Origin: Flavobacteriales bacterium
Lineage (GTDB): Bacteria; Bacteroidota; Bacteroidia; Flavobacteriales_F; PHOS-HE28
Length of the DNA stretch: 64,000 bases
Assembly: GCA_016710965.1 (NCBI GenBank)
Contig: JADJTW010000008.1
Location: 161,047 to 225,046, forward strand
Reading direction: 5' to 3'
In this document: piece by piece, positions 1 to 8,280 of the stretch
How the letters are laid out: each line of letters opens with the position of its first letter
Position numbering within the stretch: the stretch's first letter is position 1
Translations under genes and position numbers: made by a program
Notes under the pieces: generated by a model
What the model was told of the DNA's origin: nothing
Databases searched by the model: none
Seen by the model: only the letters and a program-made list of their open reading frames with translations

Positions 1-1665
1 CAGGAAGGACCGCCAACGAAAGGTCGTGTCGTTACCGCGCACCAGAAAGAGGTAGCACACGTAGATGAGCAGCGCTGCGAACACGAGCCAATAGGCCCGG
101 AAGAAGAGCCAGTTCTTCAGGAACGGCCCGAAACCGCTCATATCGGAATACCGCAGTCCGGACGAACCATTGATCTGCACCAGATTGGATTCCACGTCGA
201 GCCCGCTCCACCCGAACGCGTTCAGGATGAAGATGACCATGAAGACGAAGAAGCCGAGATACTTGTTGTTGACCAGCACATGCACCAGCATCGCCAGGCA
301 TCCCCAGATGATGAACTGGATCGTGCTCGGGATGATGAAGTAGTTGAGGTACACCACCGGTTCCAGGCGCGTGTAGCCATTGAGCAGCTGTGTGATCATC
401 CCTGCCAGTGTGGCGAAGAGGTGTACCACCACGATCACGCCGACCAACGCCGCGAGCTTCGCCAGCAGCCCCGTGCGTGTGGCCAAGGGTAGGGCGTTCA
501 CGATGCCGTCGATCTTCGGGTCACGCTCCTTCCAGATGAGCTGACCGCCGTAAAACACGATGATGATCATGAGGTAGAGCGTGAGCGAACCCTCGACCAA
601 ATTGATCACCGCGTAAGTGACCGGGTAACTGGTGTTGCCGTACATGCTCGTGACGAAGGCCAGCGAGGTGAAGAGCTGCAACAGGCCCAGTGACATGATG
701 ATGATGAACGGCGTGCTCTTGAGAATGCCTTTCAACTCGCTCCAGAAGAGCGTGGCGAACTGCTTGCGCCGCGCGGCACCCCCGAAGTTCATGGTGACCG
801 TTGGAAGCGCTGCGGTGGAGAACGACGGGCTGGGCAACGCGTCCGGCTGAAGCGCCTTCACCTTCTGCACACGATCCGTGAACGAGAAGCGGAAGAAGCC
901 GACCAGGAACACGATCACGGAGACCGCGATCCACAGCAAGCGGTTCCAAAGAAGCACGCCCGTGAAAGGCAGTTCCAGCGTGTTCTTGTCCTGCACCGTC
1001 CAGTACTTGGTGATCAAGCCGACGGCACTCGGGCCGAAGGGATCCAGCAATGCGCCGAGCGTTTCGTTCTCAAGGTCGCTGGTGAAACTGTCCGAGACCG
1101 AGTAGCCGACGATGAGCACGATGGCCGTGATGAAGGCCGCCATGGTGCTGCGCATGTTCACGGCCACCGCGAAAATGATCGCTGCGCTGAACAGGACGTT
1201 CGGCAATCCGAAGATCAGGAAAGCCCGCAGGTGCGGCACCACATGGTTCGGCCCTACCTGTGCCGCATCCAACCAGGGCATGTGGCTGCCGATCAGCACG
1301 CCCAACGAAAGACCTAGCAAGGGCAGCGAGGCTATGAACGTGCTCCCCAGGAACTTGCCGACCAAGTAACTGAAGCGCGATACCGGTGTGGAGAAGACGA
1401 TCTGCGCTGTATTGCTCGTGAAATCGCGGATGGCGGTGCCGTTCACGAAGGCTGTGACCGATAGCAGGCCGATGAACGACATTATCGCATACATGATGTA
1501 CACGATGTAGGGCGCGTTCTTGAAGGTGTTGCCGACGGCCCCCATGCTGAAGTTCGGTGAGGCCACGAAGCCGAACCCGAAGATCCCGAACACCAGGAAG
1601 AAGATGTACACCATTGGCTGGCGCAACCAGTACCGCAGCTCGAAGAGGAAGAAGCGGGCGATCAT
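1..1665 (-). CDS. ABC transporter permease, ABC-2 type (3' end beyond window)
   Basis: I translated this frame by hand from the ATG at 1665, which overlaps the stop of the upstream ATPase gene (ATGA), so the two are translationally coupled. The 555 visible codons have no stop and run off the left edge. The protein opens MIARFFLFELRYWLRQ and shows about a dozen hydrophobic segments in two sets of six, separated by a soluble stretch near residues 280-310. This is typical of ABC-2 exporter permeases. In Bacteroidetes, permeases of this double-set type are often the N-terminal half of proteins of about 1200 residues that end in an M1 aminopeptidase domain. That half would lie outside the window, so the fusion is inference. 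The exported substrate is unknown. Confidence 0.8.
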   Translation of the reverse strand, partial: MIARFFLFELRYWLRQPMVYIFFLVFGIFGFGFVASPNFSMGAVGNTFKNAPYIVYIMYAIMSFIGLLSVTAFVNGTAIRDFTSNTAQIVFSTPVSRFSYLVGKFLGSTFIASLPLLGLSLGVLIGSHMPWLDAAQVGPNHVVPHLRAFLIFGLPNVLFSAAIIFAVAVNMRSTMAAFITAIVLIVGYSVSDSFTSDLENETLGALLDPFGPSAVGLITKYWTVQDKNTLELPFTGVLLWNRLLWIAVSVIVFLVGFFRFSFTDRVQKVKALQPDALPSPSFSTAALPTVTMNFGGAARRKQFATLFWSELKGILKSTPFIIIMSLGLLQLFTSLAFVTSMYGNTSYPVTYAVINLVEGSLTLYLMIIIVFYGGQLIWKERDPKIDGIVNALPLATRTGLLAKLAALVGVIVVVHLFATLAGMITQLLNGYTRLEPVVYLNYFIIPSTIQFIIWGCLAMLVHVLVNNKYLGFFVFMVIFILNAFGWSGLDVESNLVQINGSSGLRYSDMSGFGPFLKNWLFFRAYWLVFAALLIYVCYLFLVRGNDTTFRWRSFL

Positions 1666-2552
1666 GCGCTCACGGGTGCTTTGTCGCCAGCATGGATGAA
1701 GCCGAAGAAAACATCCTCGAGACTCGGCTCGGCGACAGCGAAACCCTCACCCGGGGAACCGTCGCTGAGCAGGTGGATGATGGGCTTTCCCGCCACCAGC
1801 TTGTTGCTGATCAATTTGCCGCTGCTCGCATACCCGTCCAACTCGCTCTTCGCGATGCTCTTCTCCCACACCTTCCCACGCATATCCCGCAACGCCGTGT
1901 CCGGCGGGCCCGCATAGAGCAACTTGCCCTTGTTGATGATGGCCATGTTGCTGCACAATTCCTGCACGTCCTGCACGATGTGCGTGCTGAGGATCACCAC
2001 GACGTTCTCCCCGATCTCCGTCAGCAGGTTGTAGAAGCGGTTGCGCTCCCCCGGATCCAAACCAGCCGTGGGCTCATCCACGATGATCAACTTGGGTTCC
2101 CCGATCAGCGACTGCGCGATCCCGAAGCGCTGCTTCATGCCGCCACTGAATCCGCTTAAGCGACGCTTGCGTTGTTCCCAGAGGTTCACGCGTTGCAGCA
2201 GGGCTTCCACCAGCGCCTTGCGTTCACCCTTCTTCGTCACACCCTTCAGCAGCGCGATGTGATCCAGCATCTCAAACGCGCTCACACGCGGGTACACGCC
2301 GAACTCCTGTGGCAGGTAACCGAGCACCTTGCGTACCTCGTCCTTCTGCTTCAGCACATCGATGTCGCCAAGCGTGGCGGTGCCTGCATCCGCTTCTTGG
2401 AGCGTCGCAAGGATCCGCATGAGGGTGCTCTTGCCAGCACCGTTCGGCCCGAGCAGTCCGAACATACCCGTGGGAATGGTGAGGCTCACATTGTCGAGTG
2501 CTTTCACGCCATTACCATAGGTCTTGCTGAGGCCGCGTATCTCTAACTGCAT
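1662..2552 (-). CDS. ABC transporter ATP-binding protein
   Basis: A 296-residue nucleotide-binding subunit that powers the adjacent membrane permease. Walker A GPNGAGKST is at about residues 35-43, the Q-loop is in YLPQEFGVYP, the ABC signature is SGFSGGMKQR, Walker B is LIIVDEPTAGLD, and the switch His follows in LSTHIV. The signature variant with GGMKQR is common in the CcmA/DrrA-like exporter ATPases that pair with ABC-2 permeases, which fits the downstream partner with its 4-nt overlap. The C-terminal 80 residues after the NBD form the small accessory region found in this family. Substrate not inferable. Confidence 0.93.
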   Translation of the reverse strand: MQLEIRGLSKTYGNGVKALDNVSLTIPTGMFGLLGPNGAGKSTLMRILATLQEADAGTATLGDIDVLKQKDEVRKVLGYLPQEFGVYPRVSAFEMLDHIALLKGVTKKGERKALVEALLQRVNLWEQRKRRLSGFSGGMKQRFGIAQSLIGEPKLIIVDEPTAGLDPGERNRFYNLLTEIGENVVVILSTHIVQDVQELCSNMAIINKGKLLYAGPPDTALRDMRGKVWEKSIAKSELDGYASSGKLISNKLVAGKPIIHLLSDGSPGEGFAVAEPSLEDVFFGFIHAGDKAPVSA

Positions 2553-2659
2553 TGGGGGTCGGGATTGATGCGAGCAAGATGGTTTCGAGGGGCTTACGCC
2601 CGACAGGCGATCACACGAACGGGTGAAATGGGGCGTGGCTGGTGCGGAACCGCACGAAA

Positions 2660-2667
2660 TATCTTGC
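2660..2667 (+). promoter_or_regulatory. Bacteroidetes -7 promoter box
   Basis: TATCTTGC resembles the Bacteroidetes sigma-A -7 element TAnnTTTG and ends four bases before the ATG at 2672. The transcript would start at or next to the start codon, giving a leaderless message. This also argues for ATG 2672 and against the upstream GTG at 2642. Confidence 0.5.
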
Positions 2668-2671
2668 GCCC

Positions 2672-4699
2672 ATGCGAATTGCCCTGCTCCTCCTCTTGTC
2701 CCTGATGCTCCGTCCTATCACTACGAGCGCCCAGCAATGGAACTGGGCCGCAGATGCAGGCGGTGGTGGCAATACAGACTTCTGCTTCGGCATCGCCACC
2801 GATAGCCAAGGCAACGCCTATTGGGTCGGCAGCGTTAGCGGCACAGCGGACTTCGGGTGTGGTACGCTCTCGCCGGGCAGCACGATCGCCGGCTTCGTTG
2901 CCAAAGTGGATGCGAACGGAATTTGCCAGTGGGTGCGCGGCATCACCGTAGGCTTCAATGATGCATGGGCATACGGGATCGCGATCGACGCGGGGGATCG
3001 CATCTACGTGACGGGGAGCTACGATGGCAATGCCGACTTCGGGAACGGGATCCTTCTCAACTCGATGGGTTCGGACGACATCTTCCTTGCCCGGTACGAT
3101 GTGGATGGCAACTGCCAATGGGCGCGGCGCGCGGGCAGCAGCACATCGAGCGATGAGGCGCGTGGGGTGGCTGTGTCCGATGATGGCGGCGTGTTCATCA
3201 CCGGATTCAGCGGAGGTAGCACCATCATCTTCGATGGCATCAGCGTTCCCAGTAACAGCGCTCGTCAAATTGTGGTGGCACGCTATGACAGCACAGGCAC
3301 CGTGCAATGGGCGAAGGCGAGCACGGGCCTCGGTCAGGGCAAATCCTCACGCGCCATTGCCGTGGCGAAGGATCGCTTGTACGTCACCGGTCAGATCGCC
3401 TCGGCAGGTGCCAGCTTCGGTGGCTTGGATATCTCATCCACCGCGAGCACCAGGCTCTACACGCTCGCCTGCGACCTGGACGGCGAACCGATCTGGGCGA
3501 ACTCCTATGGCACCGGTGATCACGAAGGCATGGGCATCGCCGCCGATACACTGGGCAACCTCTTCGTGGTGGGCCGCCTTTGGGGCAGCATCTTCCTGCC
3601 GGACGACACGCTCACCTCCGTGAGCAGCAACGATGATATCCTGTTGATGGCGTTGGACCAGGACGGTAACTACCGCTGGGCAAAGAGCACGGGGTCCGCA
3701 CAACGCGACCTGGCGTGGGACGTGACCACTGACGGCATGGGCAACGCCTACATCGCCGCACAGTTCAACAACACCATCGACTTCTTTGGGACACCGCTCA
3801 CCGCACTGGGCAGTGAGGACATCCTCATCAGCAAGGTGGAAGCGGATGGTGACGTGGTATGGGCGCAGCGACCGAGCGGGTTCCAGCGGGACATCCCTTT
3901 GTGCATCCATCAGCAGACCGCAGCACCGCACAAGCTCTACTTCGGTGGCTACTTCTGGGGCGCCATTACCTACGGAAGCACCACAATTGATGATGTGAGC
4001 AACGGGGACGCGATGATCGTTGCTGGCATCGACACCACCTTCCACGTGAGCGCATGGGTGAATCAGGTCTGCCCCGGCGCATGCAATGGTGAAGCAGTCG
4101 CTTTCTGCAACGGAGAAGCACCTTTCACATTCCTGTGGAACACCGGAGCGACCACGCAGGAGATTGATGCGCTCTGCCCAGGCGAATACATCGTTGAAGT
4201 GACCGATGCCAACGGGCAGGTCATCATCGACACGGTGTACATCGCTGAGCGTTCCGATCCCGGCTTCACGGCGCAACTGCTGAATGATTCGCTCTGGGCC
4301 ACCGGCGGCACGGCGTGGCAGTGGTACTTCAATGAGAGCACGCTTGTGAGCGATAGCGCTTCCGTTATCGCCACGCAGACAGGAGACTACCACGCGATCG
4401 TGACCGATGCCTTCGGCTGCGCTTGGAGCACGGATACGGTGCTGGTGGTGCTGAACACGGGTGTGGTGGATGCAGAGACCGCATCGGTGCGCGCCTTCCC
4501 GATTCCGGCATCATCAGTCCTCTTCATCGACCATGCAGGCGCTGCAACGCAAGCGATGCTGCTGAACGCCTCCGGTCAGGAGGTGCTTGGCATCGTGCTG
4601 CGAACAGGGCGGAATGCGATGGAGGTGGAAGCGCTGCCTCCCGGACTGTATCTGCTGCGGACAGCAGAAGGCCCTGCGATCCGGATCGCGAAGGAGTGA
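2672..4699 (+). CDS. T9SS type A sorting domain protein with propeller-like repeats
   Basis: A secreted protein of 675 residues. I start it at ATG 2672, which gives a signal peptide (MRIALLLLLSLMLRP...TTSAQQ); the frame is open to a GTG at 2642, but that lies upstream of the promoter box. Residues about 25-430 hold repeated units of roughly 50 residues with D-x-x-GN-x-Y/F-x-x-G and Q-W-A/V motifs (SBBP-like beta-propeller repeats), rich in Gly, Asp and Trp. A short PKD/SprB-like segment with CPGEYIVEVTDANG follows. The last 80 residues (VRAFPIPASS... LPPGLYLLRT) match a T9SS type A sorting domain, so export through T9SS and surface attachment or release is likely. Its function is unknown. Confidence 0.88.
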   Translation: MRIALLLLLSLMLRPITTSAQQWNWAADAGGGGNTDFCFGIATDSQGNAYWVGSVSGTADFGCGTLSPGSTIAGFVAKVDANGICQWVRGITVGFNDAWAYGIAIDAGDRIYVTGSYDGNADFGNGILLNSMGSDDIFLARYDVDGNCQWARRAGSSTSSDEARGVAVSDDGGVFITGFSGGSTIIFDGISVPSNSARQIVVARYDSTGTVQWAKASTGLGQGKSSRAIAVAKDRLYVTGQIASAGASFGGLDISSTASTRLYTLACDLDGEPIWANSYGTGDHEGMGIAADTLGNLFVVGRLWGSIFLPDDTLTSVSSNDDILLMALDQDGNYRWAKSTGSAQRDLAWDVTTDGMGNAYIAAQFNNTIDFFGTPLTALGSEDILISKVEADGDVVWAQRPSGFQRDIPLCIHQQTAAPHKLYFGGYFWGAITYGSTTIDDVSNGDAMIVAGIDTTFHVSAWVNQVCPGACNGEAVAFCNGEAPFTFLWNTGATTQEIDALCPGEYIVEVTDANGQVIIDTVYIAERSDPGFTAQLLNDSLWATGGTAWQWYFNESTLVSDSASVIATQTGDYHAIVTDAFGCAWSTDTVLVVLNTGVVDAETASVRAFPIPASSVLFIDHAGAATQAMLLNASGQEVLGIVLRTGRNAMEVEALPPGLYLLRTAEGPAIRIAKE

Positions 4700-5614
4700 T
4701 CACTCTTCGCCAAAGAAGTCGCTGTCGATGCGCTTCACGGCATAGGTGCGCTGTGTGGTCACACCGAGGTCGTGGTCGATCATCAGTTGGGTGAGTTCCT
4801 CGCCATCGATCAGGACGATCTTGGTCTCATTGCGGGGCTGATACTCTCTCGCCTCTTTGCTGAAGGACGAAGTCGTGATGAAGATTCCCTTCTTCGCCCC
4901 CTGTCCGGCCAGTGCTCCCACGAACTTCTGGATCTCAGGCCTGCCGACAGTATTGCTTGTTTGCCACTTCTTGGCTTGGATGTAAATCACATCAAGGCCC
5001 AGTTTGTCCTCTTTGATGGTACCGTCGATGCCTTCGTCCCCGCCCTTGGTGAGTGCGCGGCCAGCATCCTTCACGGAGCCGCCATAGCCCATGCGCACGA
5101 GCAGTTGCACCACAAGGCGCTCGAAGTCCATCCAGGTTAGCGATTGCACCTTGGCGAGCAACTCTTGGCTTATTGTAGAACGAACTTGCTCATAGGCACC
5201 ATCGAGAATCTCCTCGGGTGTTTTCGAGTTCTCGGCTGCATCTAGTGGTTCTTGCGTGGGTGTCTCGCGTTTGGTGGTATGGAACTCAATGAATTCTGGG
5301 AAGCGCTTGAGGTATCCCACGTCGATTCGAGTAGGCCTCTCCGCGAGTACTTGCTTCCCCCGCTCAGTGATTTGCATGGAACCTCTCGTCGGCAGATCGA
5401 GAAGCCCTGCTTTTCTTAGATATGTCCGCGCCCATCCAACTCTTCCGTGGAACACCATGGATCCTCCAGACGGGAGCAGCTCTTTTCTTTCGGCCTCGGA
5501 AAGTTCAAAGTGATTCTCTAGGTCATCTCGGATGTCGCTCAGCCTATGTGCGGCACCATCCGCTAATCGTTGAAGCAGCGGAAGCATCACGGTCTGATAG
5601 TCTGGTATCGCCAT
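4700..5614 (-). CDS. mrr: Mrr-type restriction endonuclease (type IV)
   Basis: A 304-residue protein with the two-domain plan of Mrr. The N-terminal winged-helix domain (about residues 1-95, starting MAIPDYQTVMLPLLQ) binds DNA. The C-terminal PD-(D/E)xK-like Mrr catalytic domain (about 165-285) shows the D...QAK core: GGDEGIDG followed by VIYIQAKKW, then the usual RPEIQKFVGAL helix. Mrr enzymes cleave DNA bearing modified bases and need no cognate methylase; none is present here. The stop codon abuts the stop of the convergent T9SS gene. The next gene on the same strand starts 52 bases upstream, so it may be cotranscribed with the four-helix-bundle gene. Confidence 0.9.
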   Translation of the reverse strand: MAIPDYQTVMLPLLQRLADGAAHRLSDIRDDLENHFELSEAERKELLPSGGSMVFHGRVGWARTYLRKAGLLDLPTRGSMQITERGKQVLAERPTRIDVGYLKRFPEFIEFHTTKRETPTQEPLDAAENSKTPEEILDGAYEQVRSTISQELLAKVQSLTWMDFERLVVQLLVRMGYGGSVKDAGRALTKGGDEGIDGTIKEDKLGLDVIYIQAKKWQTSNTVGRPEIQKFVGALAGQGAKKGIFITTSSFSKEAREYQPRNETKIVLIDGEELTQLMIDHDLGVTTQRTYAVKRIDSDFFGEE

Positions 5615-5666
5615 AGTTGGAAGGTTCTATTCCCGCGACAAGATTGCACTCGTCGAGCGAACACCA

Positions 5667-6317
5667 TCAATGCCCCGCCTGCTGCCTCTTCACCTCGTTC
5701 CGCACCTTGTACAACCGCTCACTGAACCCGCCCTCCTGCTCGAAGGCACGGGCCTGGCTGTTCACCTGCTTGTCCAATAAGTGCATGGCGATCTTGCAAA
5801 GCGTCTGGCCCACGTTGGCGCTGATCTCCGCATAGGCGCGGTCCTTCACGGTGCGTGGCGTGCGTGTGGTCCGTGGGCCTTCAGCAGCTTGCGTGCGCTG
5901 TTCCATTTCTCGCAACCACACCATTTGTATCCAACGCGCCACTTCATCGGGATCCTTGCAGCGCGTATTGCTCAGCTCCTTGCGGCGCGGGTCCATCGGC
6001 GCCCACAGCGTCAGCTTGCGGTGCTCCAGGAACGACTCGTAATCCTTCCGCAGTTCATCGATGCTGGCGCGCGCCACGTTGGTCAGGTTGAGTTCCAACT
6101 TCTTGGTGGTTGCGCTGAGCTTGCTGCCCTCCGCGATGTTGCGCTCACCGCTGCGCGCGGCCTGTTCCATCTGGTCGGCGGTGCGGCTGCCAACAGGTAT
6201 GTAGCGGTCCACGAAGCGCACGGTCACATCGTAGAGCAGCTTGGCCACTCGGTAACTCACCAGCTTCTCGTAGCCGCCGCTAGGCTGTAGGATCTGCGGG
6301 CGTTGGGGTTTCTCCAT
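5667..6317 (-). CDS. Four-helix-bundle suffix domain protein
   Basis: A 216-residue, largely helical protein. I start it at ATG 6317 (MEKPQRPQILQPSGGYEKL) because a TACTTTTA -7 box lies five bases upstream; the frame is open further to 6404. It resembles S23/four-helix-bundle proteins that carry a C-terminal suffix domain: GGYEKLVSYRVAKLLYD is followed by RTADQMEQAARSGERNIAEG, the hallmark region of this family. Relatives are encoded in 23S rRNA intervening sequences and as accessory proteins of diversity-generating retroelements, but no reverse transcriptase or rRNA is present here. A 25-bp inverted repeat lies directly upstream. The role is unknown; the conserved R-x-x-Q and SGER-x-IAEG motifs suggest nucleic-acid or protein scaffolding. 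Confidence 0.82.
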   Translation of the reverse strand: MEKPQRPQILQPSGGYEKLVSYRVAKLLYDVTVRFVDRYIPVGSRTADQMEQAARSGERNIAEGSKLSATTKKLELNLTNVARASIDELRKDYESFLEHRKLTLWAPMDPRRKELSNTRCKDPDEVARWIQMVWLREMEQRTQAAEGPRTTRTPRTVKDRAYAEISANVGQTLCKIAMHLLDKQVNSQARAFEQEGGFSERLYKVRNEVKRQQAGH

Positions 6318-6322
6318 GGTTC

Positions 6323-6330
6323 TAAAAGTA
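6323..6330 (-). promoter_or_regulatory. -7 promoter box of the four-helix-bundle gene
   Basis: On the minus strand this reads TACTTTTA, close to TAnnTTTG, five bases before the ATG at 6317. It supports the short start and predicts a nearly leaderless transcript. Confidence 0.45.
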
Positions 6331-6347
6331 AGGTTGTGGTCGTTCAA

Positions 6348-6425
6348 AATGGACTCCAATGGACGGGAATGGCCTGAGGAGGATGGAGGCGGAGGCTGGT
6401 CCATTCCCGTCCATTGGAGTCCATT
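6348..6425. repeat. 25-bp perfect inverted repeat with 28-nt loop
   Basis: The left arm 6348-6372 and right arm 6401-6425 are exact reverse complements over 25 bases. The loop (6373-6400) is purine-rich on the plus strand. Each arm holds two related sub-words (GGACTCCAAT and GGACGGGAAT). It sits 18 bases after the dinB stop and before the four-helix-bundle gene. Read on the minus strand it is followed by ATTTTG, so it could end dinB transcription, though the loop is long for a terminator. A REP-like or protein-binding element is the alternative. Confidence 0.85.
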
Positions 6426-6442
6426 GCATTTGTGGCCTACTC

Positions 6443-7672
6443 TTAGGTTCTCCTATTCGCCAATAGCACCGGCGCCTGCCCATCGAAAGGGTTATCCATC
6501 CTTCCGATGCTGTGCGCGCCCATGCCGGCTGCGCGCATCACCGTGCGGTCGCCGAAGCGCTTGCGGATCTTGTCCATGGCTTGGTATAGGCTCATCGCTT
6601 CCTCGGTGTCGGTGAAGGCATCCATCTGGTGGCCGCCACCCACGAGGTGGCTGAAACGCACGCCGATGAGACGGATCCGCTGGCGGCGATCGTACAGCGC
6701 GCGGAAGAGGTCCTGCACGATGGGCAGGATGATGTGATCGCACGCGGTGTAGCCGATGCGTTGCTGCCGCAGGTGCGTATTGAAATCGGCGTAGCGGATC
6801 TTCACGGCCACGCAACTGGTGAGCTTCTGGCCCTTGCGCAGCTGGAAGGCGAGGCTCTCGGCCATGGCGGTGAGCATGCCGCGCAGCTTCACCACGTCGA
6901 TGGTGTCCTGTGCGAACGTGCGCTCCGTGCTGATGCTCTTGCGCTCGTGCCACGCGATCACCGGGCTGTCATCGATGCCGTTCGCCTTGCGCCACAGCAC
7001 CGGGCCGTGTTCGCCGAGCAGGCGTTGCATCAGGTCGATGGGCAATTCCTGCATCGTGCGGATCCGGGCCACGCCCATGCTGCGCAGAAGGTGTGCGGTC
7101 TTGTCCCCTACTCCCGGAATGGCCTCGATCGCCATGGGTGCCAGGAAGGGCTTCTCCGTACCGCGCTCCACCTGCAGTTCGCCGCTGCCGTGCTTGGCCT
7201 CATTGGTGGCCACCTTGCTCACGGTCTTGTTCACCGAGAGGCCGAAGCTGTTGGGCAGTCCGCTGTCCTTGATGATGCGCTGGCGCAGCTCACGAGCCAG
7301 CTTCCACGCGCCGAAGAACTTGTCCGTGCCGCTCAGGTCCACATAGAACTCATCGACGCTGCTCTTCTCGAACAGCGGCACGTTGGCGCGGATGATCTCG
7401 GTGACCTCGTCGCTCTTCTTCATGTACGCGCCGCTGTCGCCGCGCAGGATGATCGCCTCGGGGCAGAGCTGTTTCGCCATGCGCATGGGCATTGCGCTGC
7501 GTACCCCGAAGGCCCGCGCCTCGTAACTGCAACTGGCCACCACGCCGCGGTCGCTGTCGGCGCCGATGAGCACGGGCTTGCCGTTGAGCTTCGGCTCGCG
7601 CAGGCGTTCCACCGAAACGAAGAAGGTGTTGAGGTCGAGGTGGAGGATGTTGCGTTGATCCCGGGTGAACAT
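6443..7672 (-). CDS. dinB: DNA polymerase IV (Y family)
   Basis: A 409-residue translesion polymerase. The N-terminus (ILHLDLNTFFVSVE) carries the first catalytic Asp and the FF/steric-gate region. SSVDEFYVDLS, near residue 100, holds the second acidic pair. The helix-hairpin-helix IPGVGDKTAHLLRSMG and a C-terminal little-finger domain (RIRLIGVRFSHL) follow. Length and order are standard for DinB. It bypasses lesions during replication. A TACTTTCT box at 7713-7720 on the minus strand could be its promoter. No SOS box can be claimed from sequence alone. It is transcribed away from the SUF operon. Confidence 0.94.
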   Translation of the reverse strand: MFTRDQRNILHLDLNTFFVSVERLREPKLNGKPVLIGADSDRGVVASCSYEARAFGVRSAMPMRMAKQLCPEAIILRGDSGAYMKKSDEVTEIIRANVPLFEKSSVDEFYVDLSGTDKFFGAWKLARELRQRIIKDSGLPNSFGLSVNKTVSKVATNEAKHGSGELQVERGTEKPFLAPMAIEAIPGVGDKTAHLLRSMGVARIRTMQELPIDLMQRLLGEHGPVLWRKANGIDDSPVIAWHERKSISTERTFAQDTIDVVKLRGMLTAMAESLAFQLRKGQKLTSCVAVKIRYADFNTHLRQQRIGYTACDHIILPIVQDLFRALYDRRQRIRLIGVRFSHLVGGGHQMDAFTDTEEAMSLYQAMDKIRKRFGDRTVMRAAGMGAHSIGRMDNPFDGQAPVLLANRRT

Positions 7673-7797
7673 GTGCGGCGCGTGGACGGTTTATCCGTCG
7701 ATCGGCGTGGCTAGAAAGTAGGCTGTCCGCACGCACCGCCCGACAAAGCCCTCCGAAACGGACCGGTCCAACCCGCAAAACCAGCCCGCTTCCCCCG

Positions 7798-7805
7798 TAC
7801 TTTTG
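7798..7805 (+). promoter_or_regulatory. -7 promoter box of the SUF operon
   Basis: TACTTTTG is an exact match to the Bacteroidetes TAnnTTTG element. It lies 37 bases before the ATG of the first SUF gene, so the operon mRNA would have a leader of about 30 bases, unlike several neighbours with almost none. Confidence 0.6.
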
Positions 7806-7842
7806 GGGCCGCTTCAAAGTTTAGAACCATTCCAGATAAGCC

Positions 7843-8169
7843 ATGATCACCGTTAGCGAGAACGCCAAAAGCGAGGTCACCAAACTGCTTGGCATGGAAG
7901 GCCGTGGGCCCCAGCACTTTGTACGTGTGGGCGTGAAGGGCGGCGGCTGCTCCGGCCTGATGTACGACCTGATCTTCGACGACCAGATGAAGGACGGCGA
8001 CAAGGTCTTCGAGGACAACGGGGTGAAAGTGGTGATCGACAAGAAGAGCATGCTCTACCTGCTGGGCACCACCCTCGACTTCAGCGGCGGCCTCAACGGC
8101 AAGGGCTTCCAGTTCATCAACCCGAACGCGAGCCGGACCTGCGGGTGCGGGGAGAGCTTCTCGATCTGA
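7843..8169 (+). CDS. sufA: HesB/IscA family iron-sulfur assembly protein (SufA-like)
   Basis: A 108-residue A-type carrier that receives Fe-S clusters from the SufBCD scaffold and passes them to apo-proteins. The three conserved cysteines are visible: GGGCSGL at about residues 35-41 and the C-terminal TCGCGESF pair. It is the first gene of the SUF cluster, with sufB next after a 111-base gap that holds a hairpin repeat. The start ATG at 7843 gives the canonical N-terminus (MITVSENAKSEVTKLL). Confidence 0.93.
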   Translation: MITVSENAKSEVTKLLGMEGRGPQHFVRVGVKGGGCSGLMYDLIFDDQMKDGDKVFEDNGVKVVIDKKSMLYLLGTTLDFSGGLNGKGFQFINPNASRTCGCGESFSI

Positions 8170-8189
8170 AGAACACCAAGAGAAATGGA

Positions 8190-8270
8190 TACCGCAAAGC
8201 ACACAAAGAGCGCAAAGGGAAATGCACAGGATGACTGGGCCTCTTTGTGTCCTTCGCGCCCTTTGCGGTA
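8190..8270. repeat. REP-like imperfect hairpin repeat, copy 1
   Basis: The arms TACCGCAAAG... (8190-8219) and ...CCCTTTGCGGTA (about 8241-8270) form an imperfect stem of about 30 bp built from GCAAAG/GACGC words. A second copy sits at 11800-11879 before sufS. Elements built on ACCGCAAAGG words are, to my knowledge, dispersed in many environmental genomes; this is recalled, not checked. Both copies lie between stop and start of consecutive SUF genes. Confidence 0.75.
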
Positions 8271-8280
8271 GAACTTCCAA

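Noticed and set aside
2642..2671. GTG start for the first T9SS gene
   Set aside because: ATG 2672 gives a clean signal peptide and sits right after a -7 box; the GTG would lie upstream of it.
3434..4393. 319-residue minus-strand frame opposite the T9SS gene, and similar frames opposite other genes
   Set aside because: High-GC genes produce long antisense frames; these have no family match and oppose well-supported proteins.
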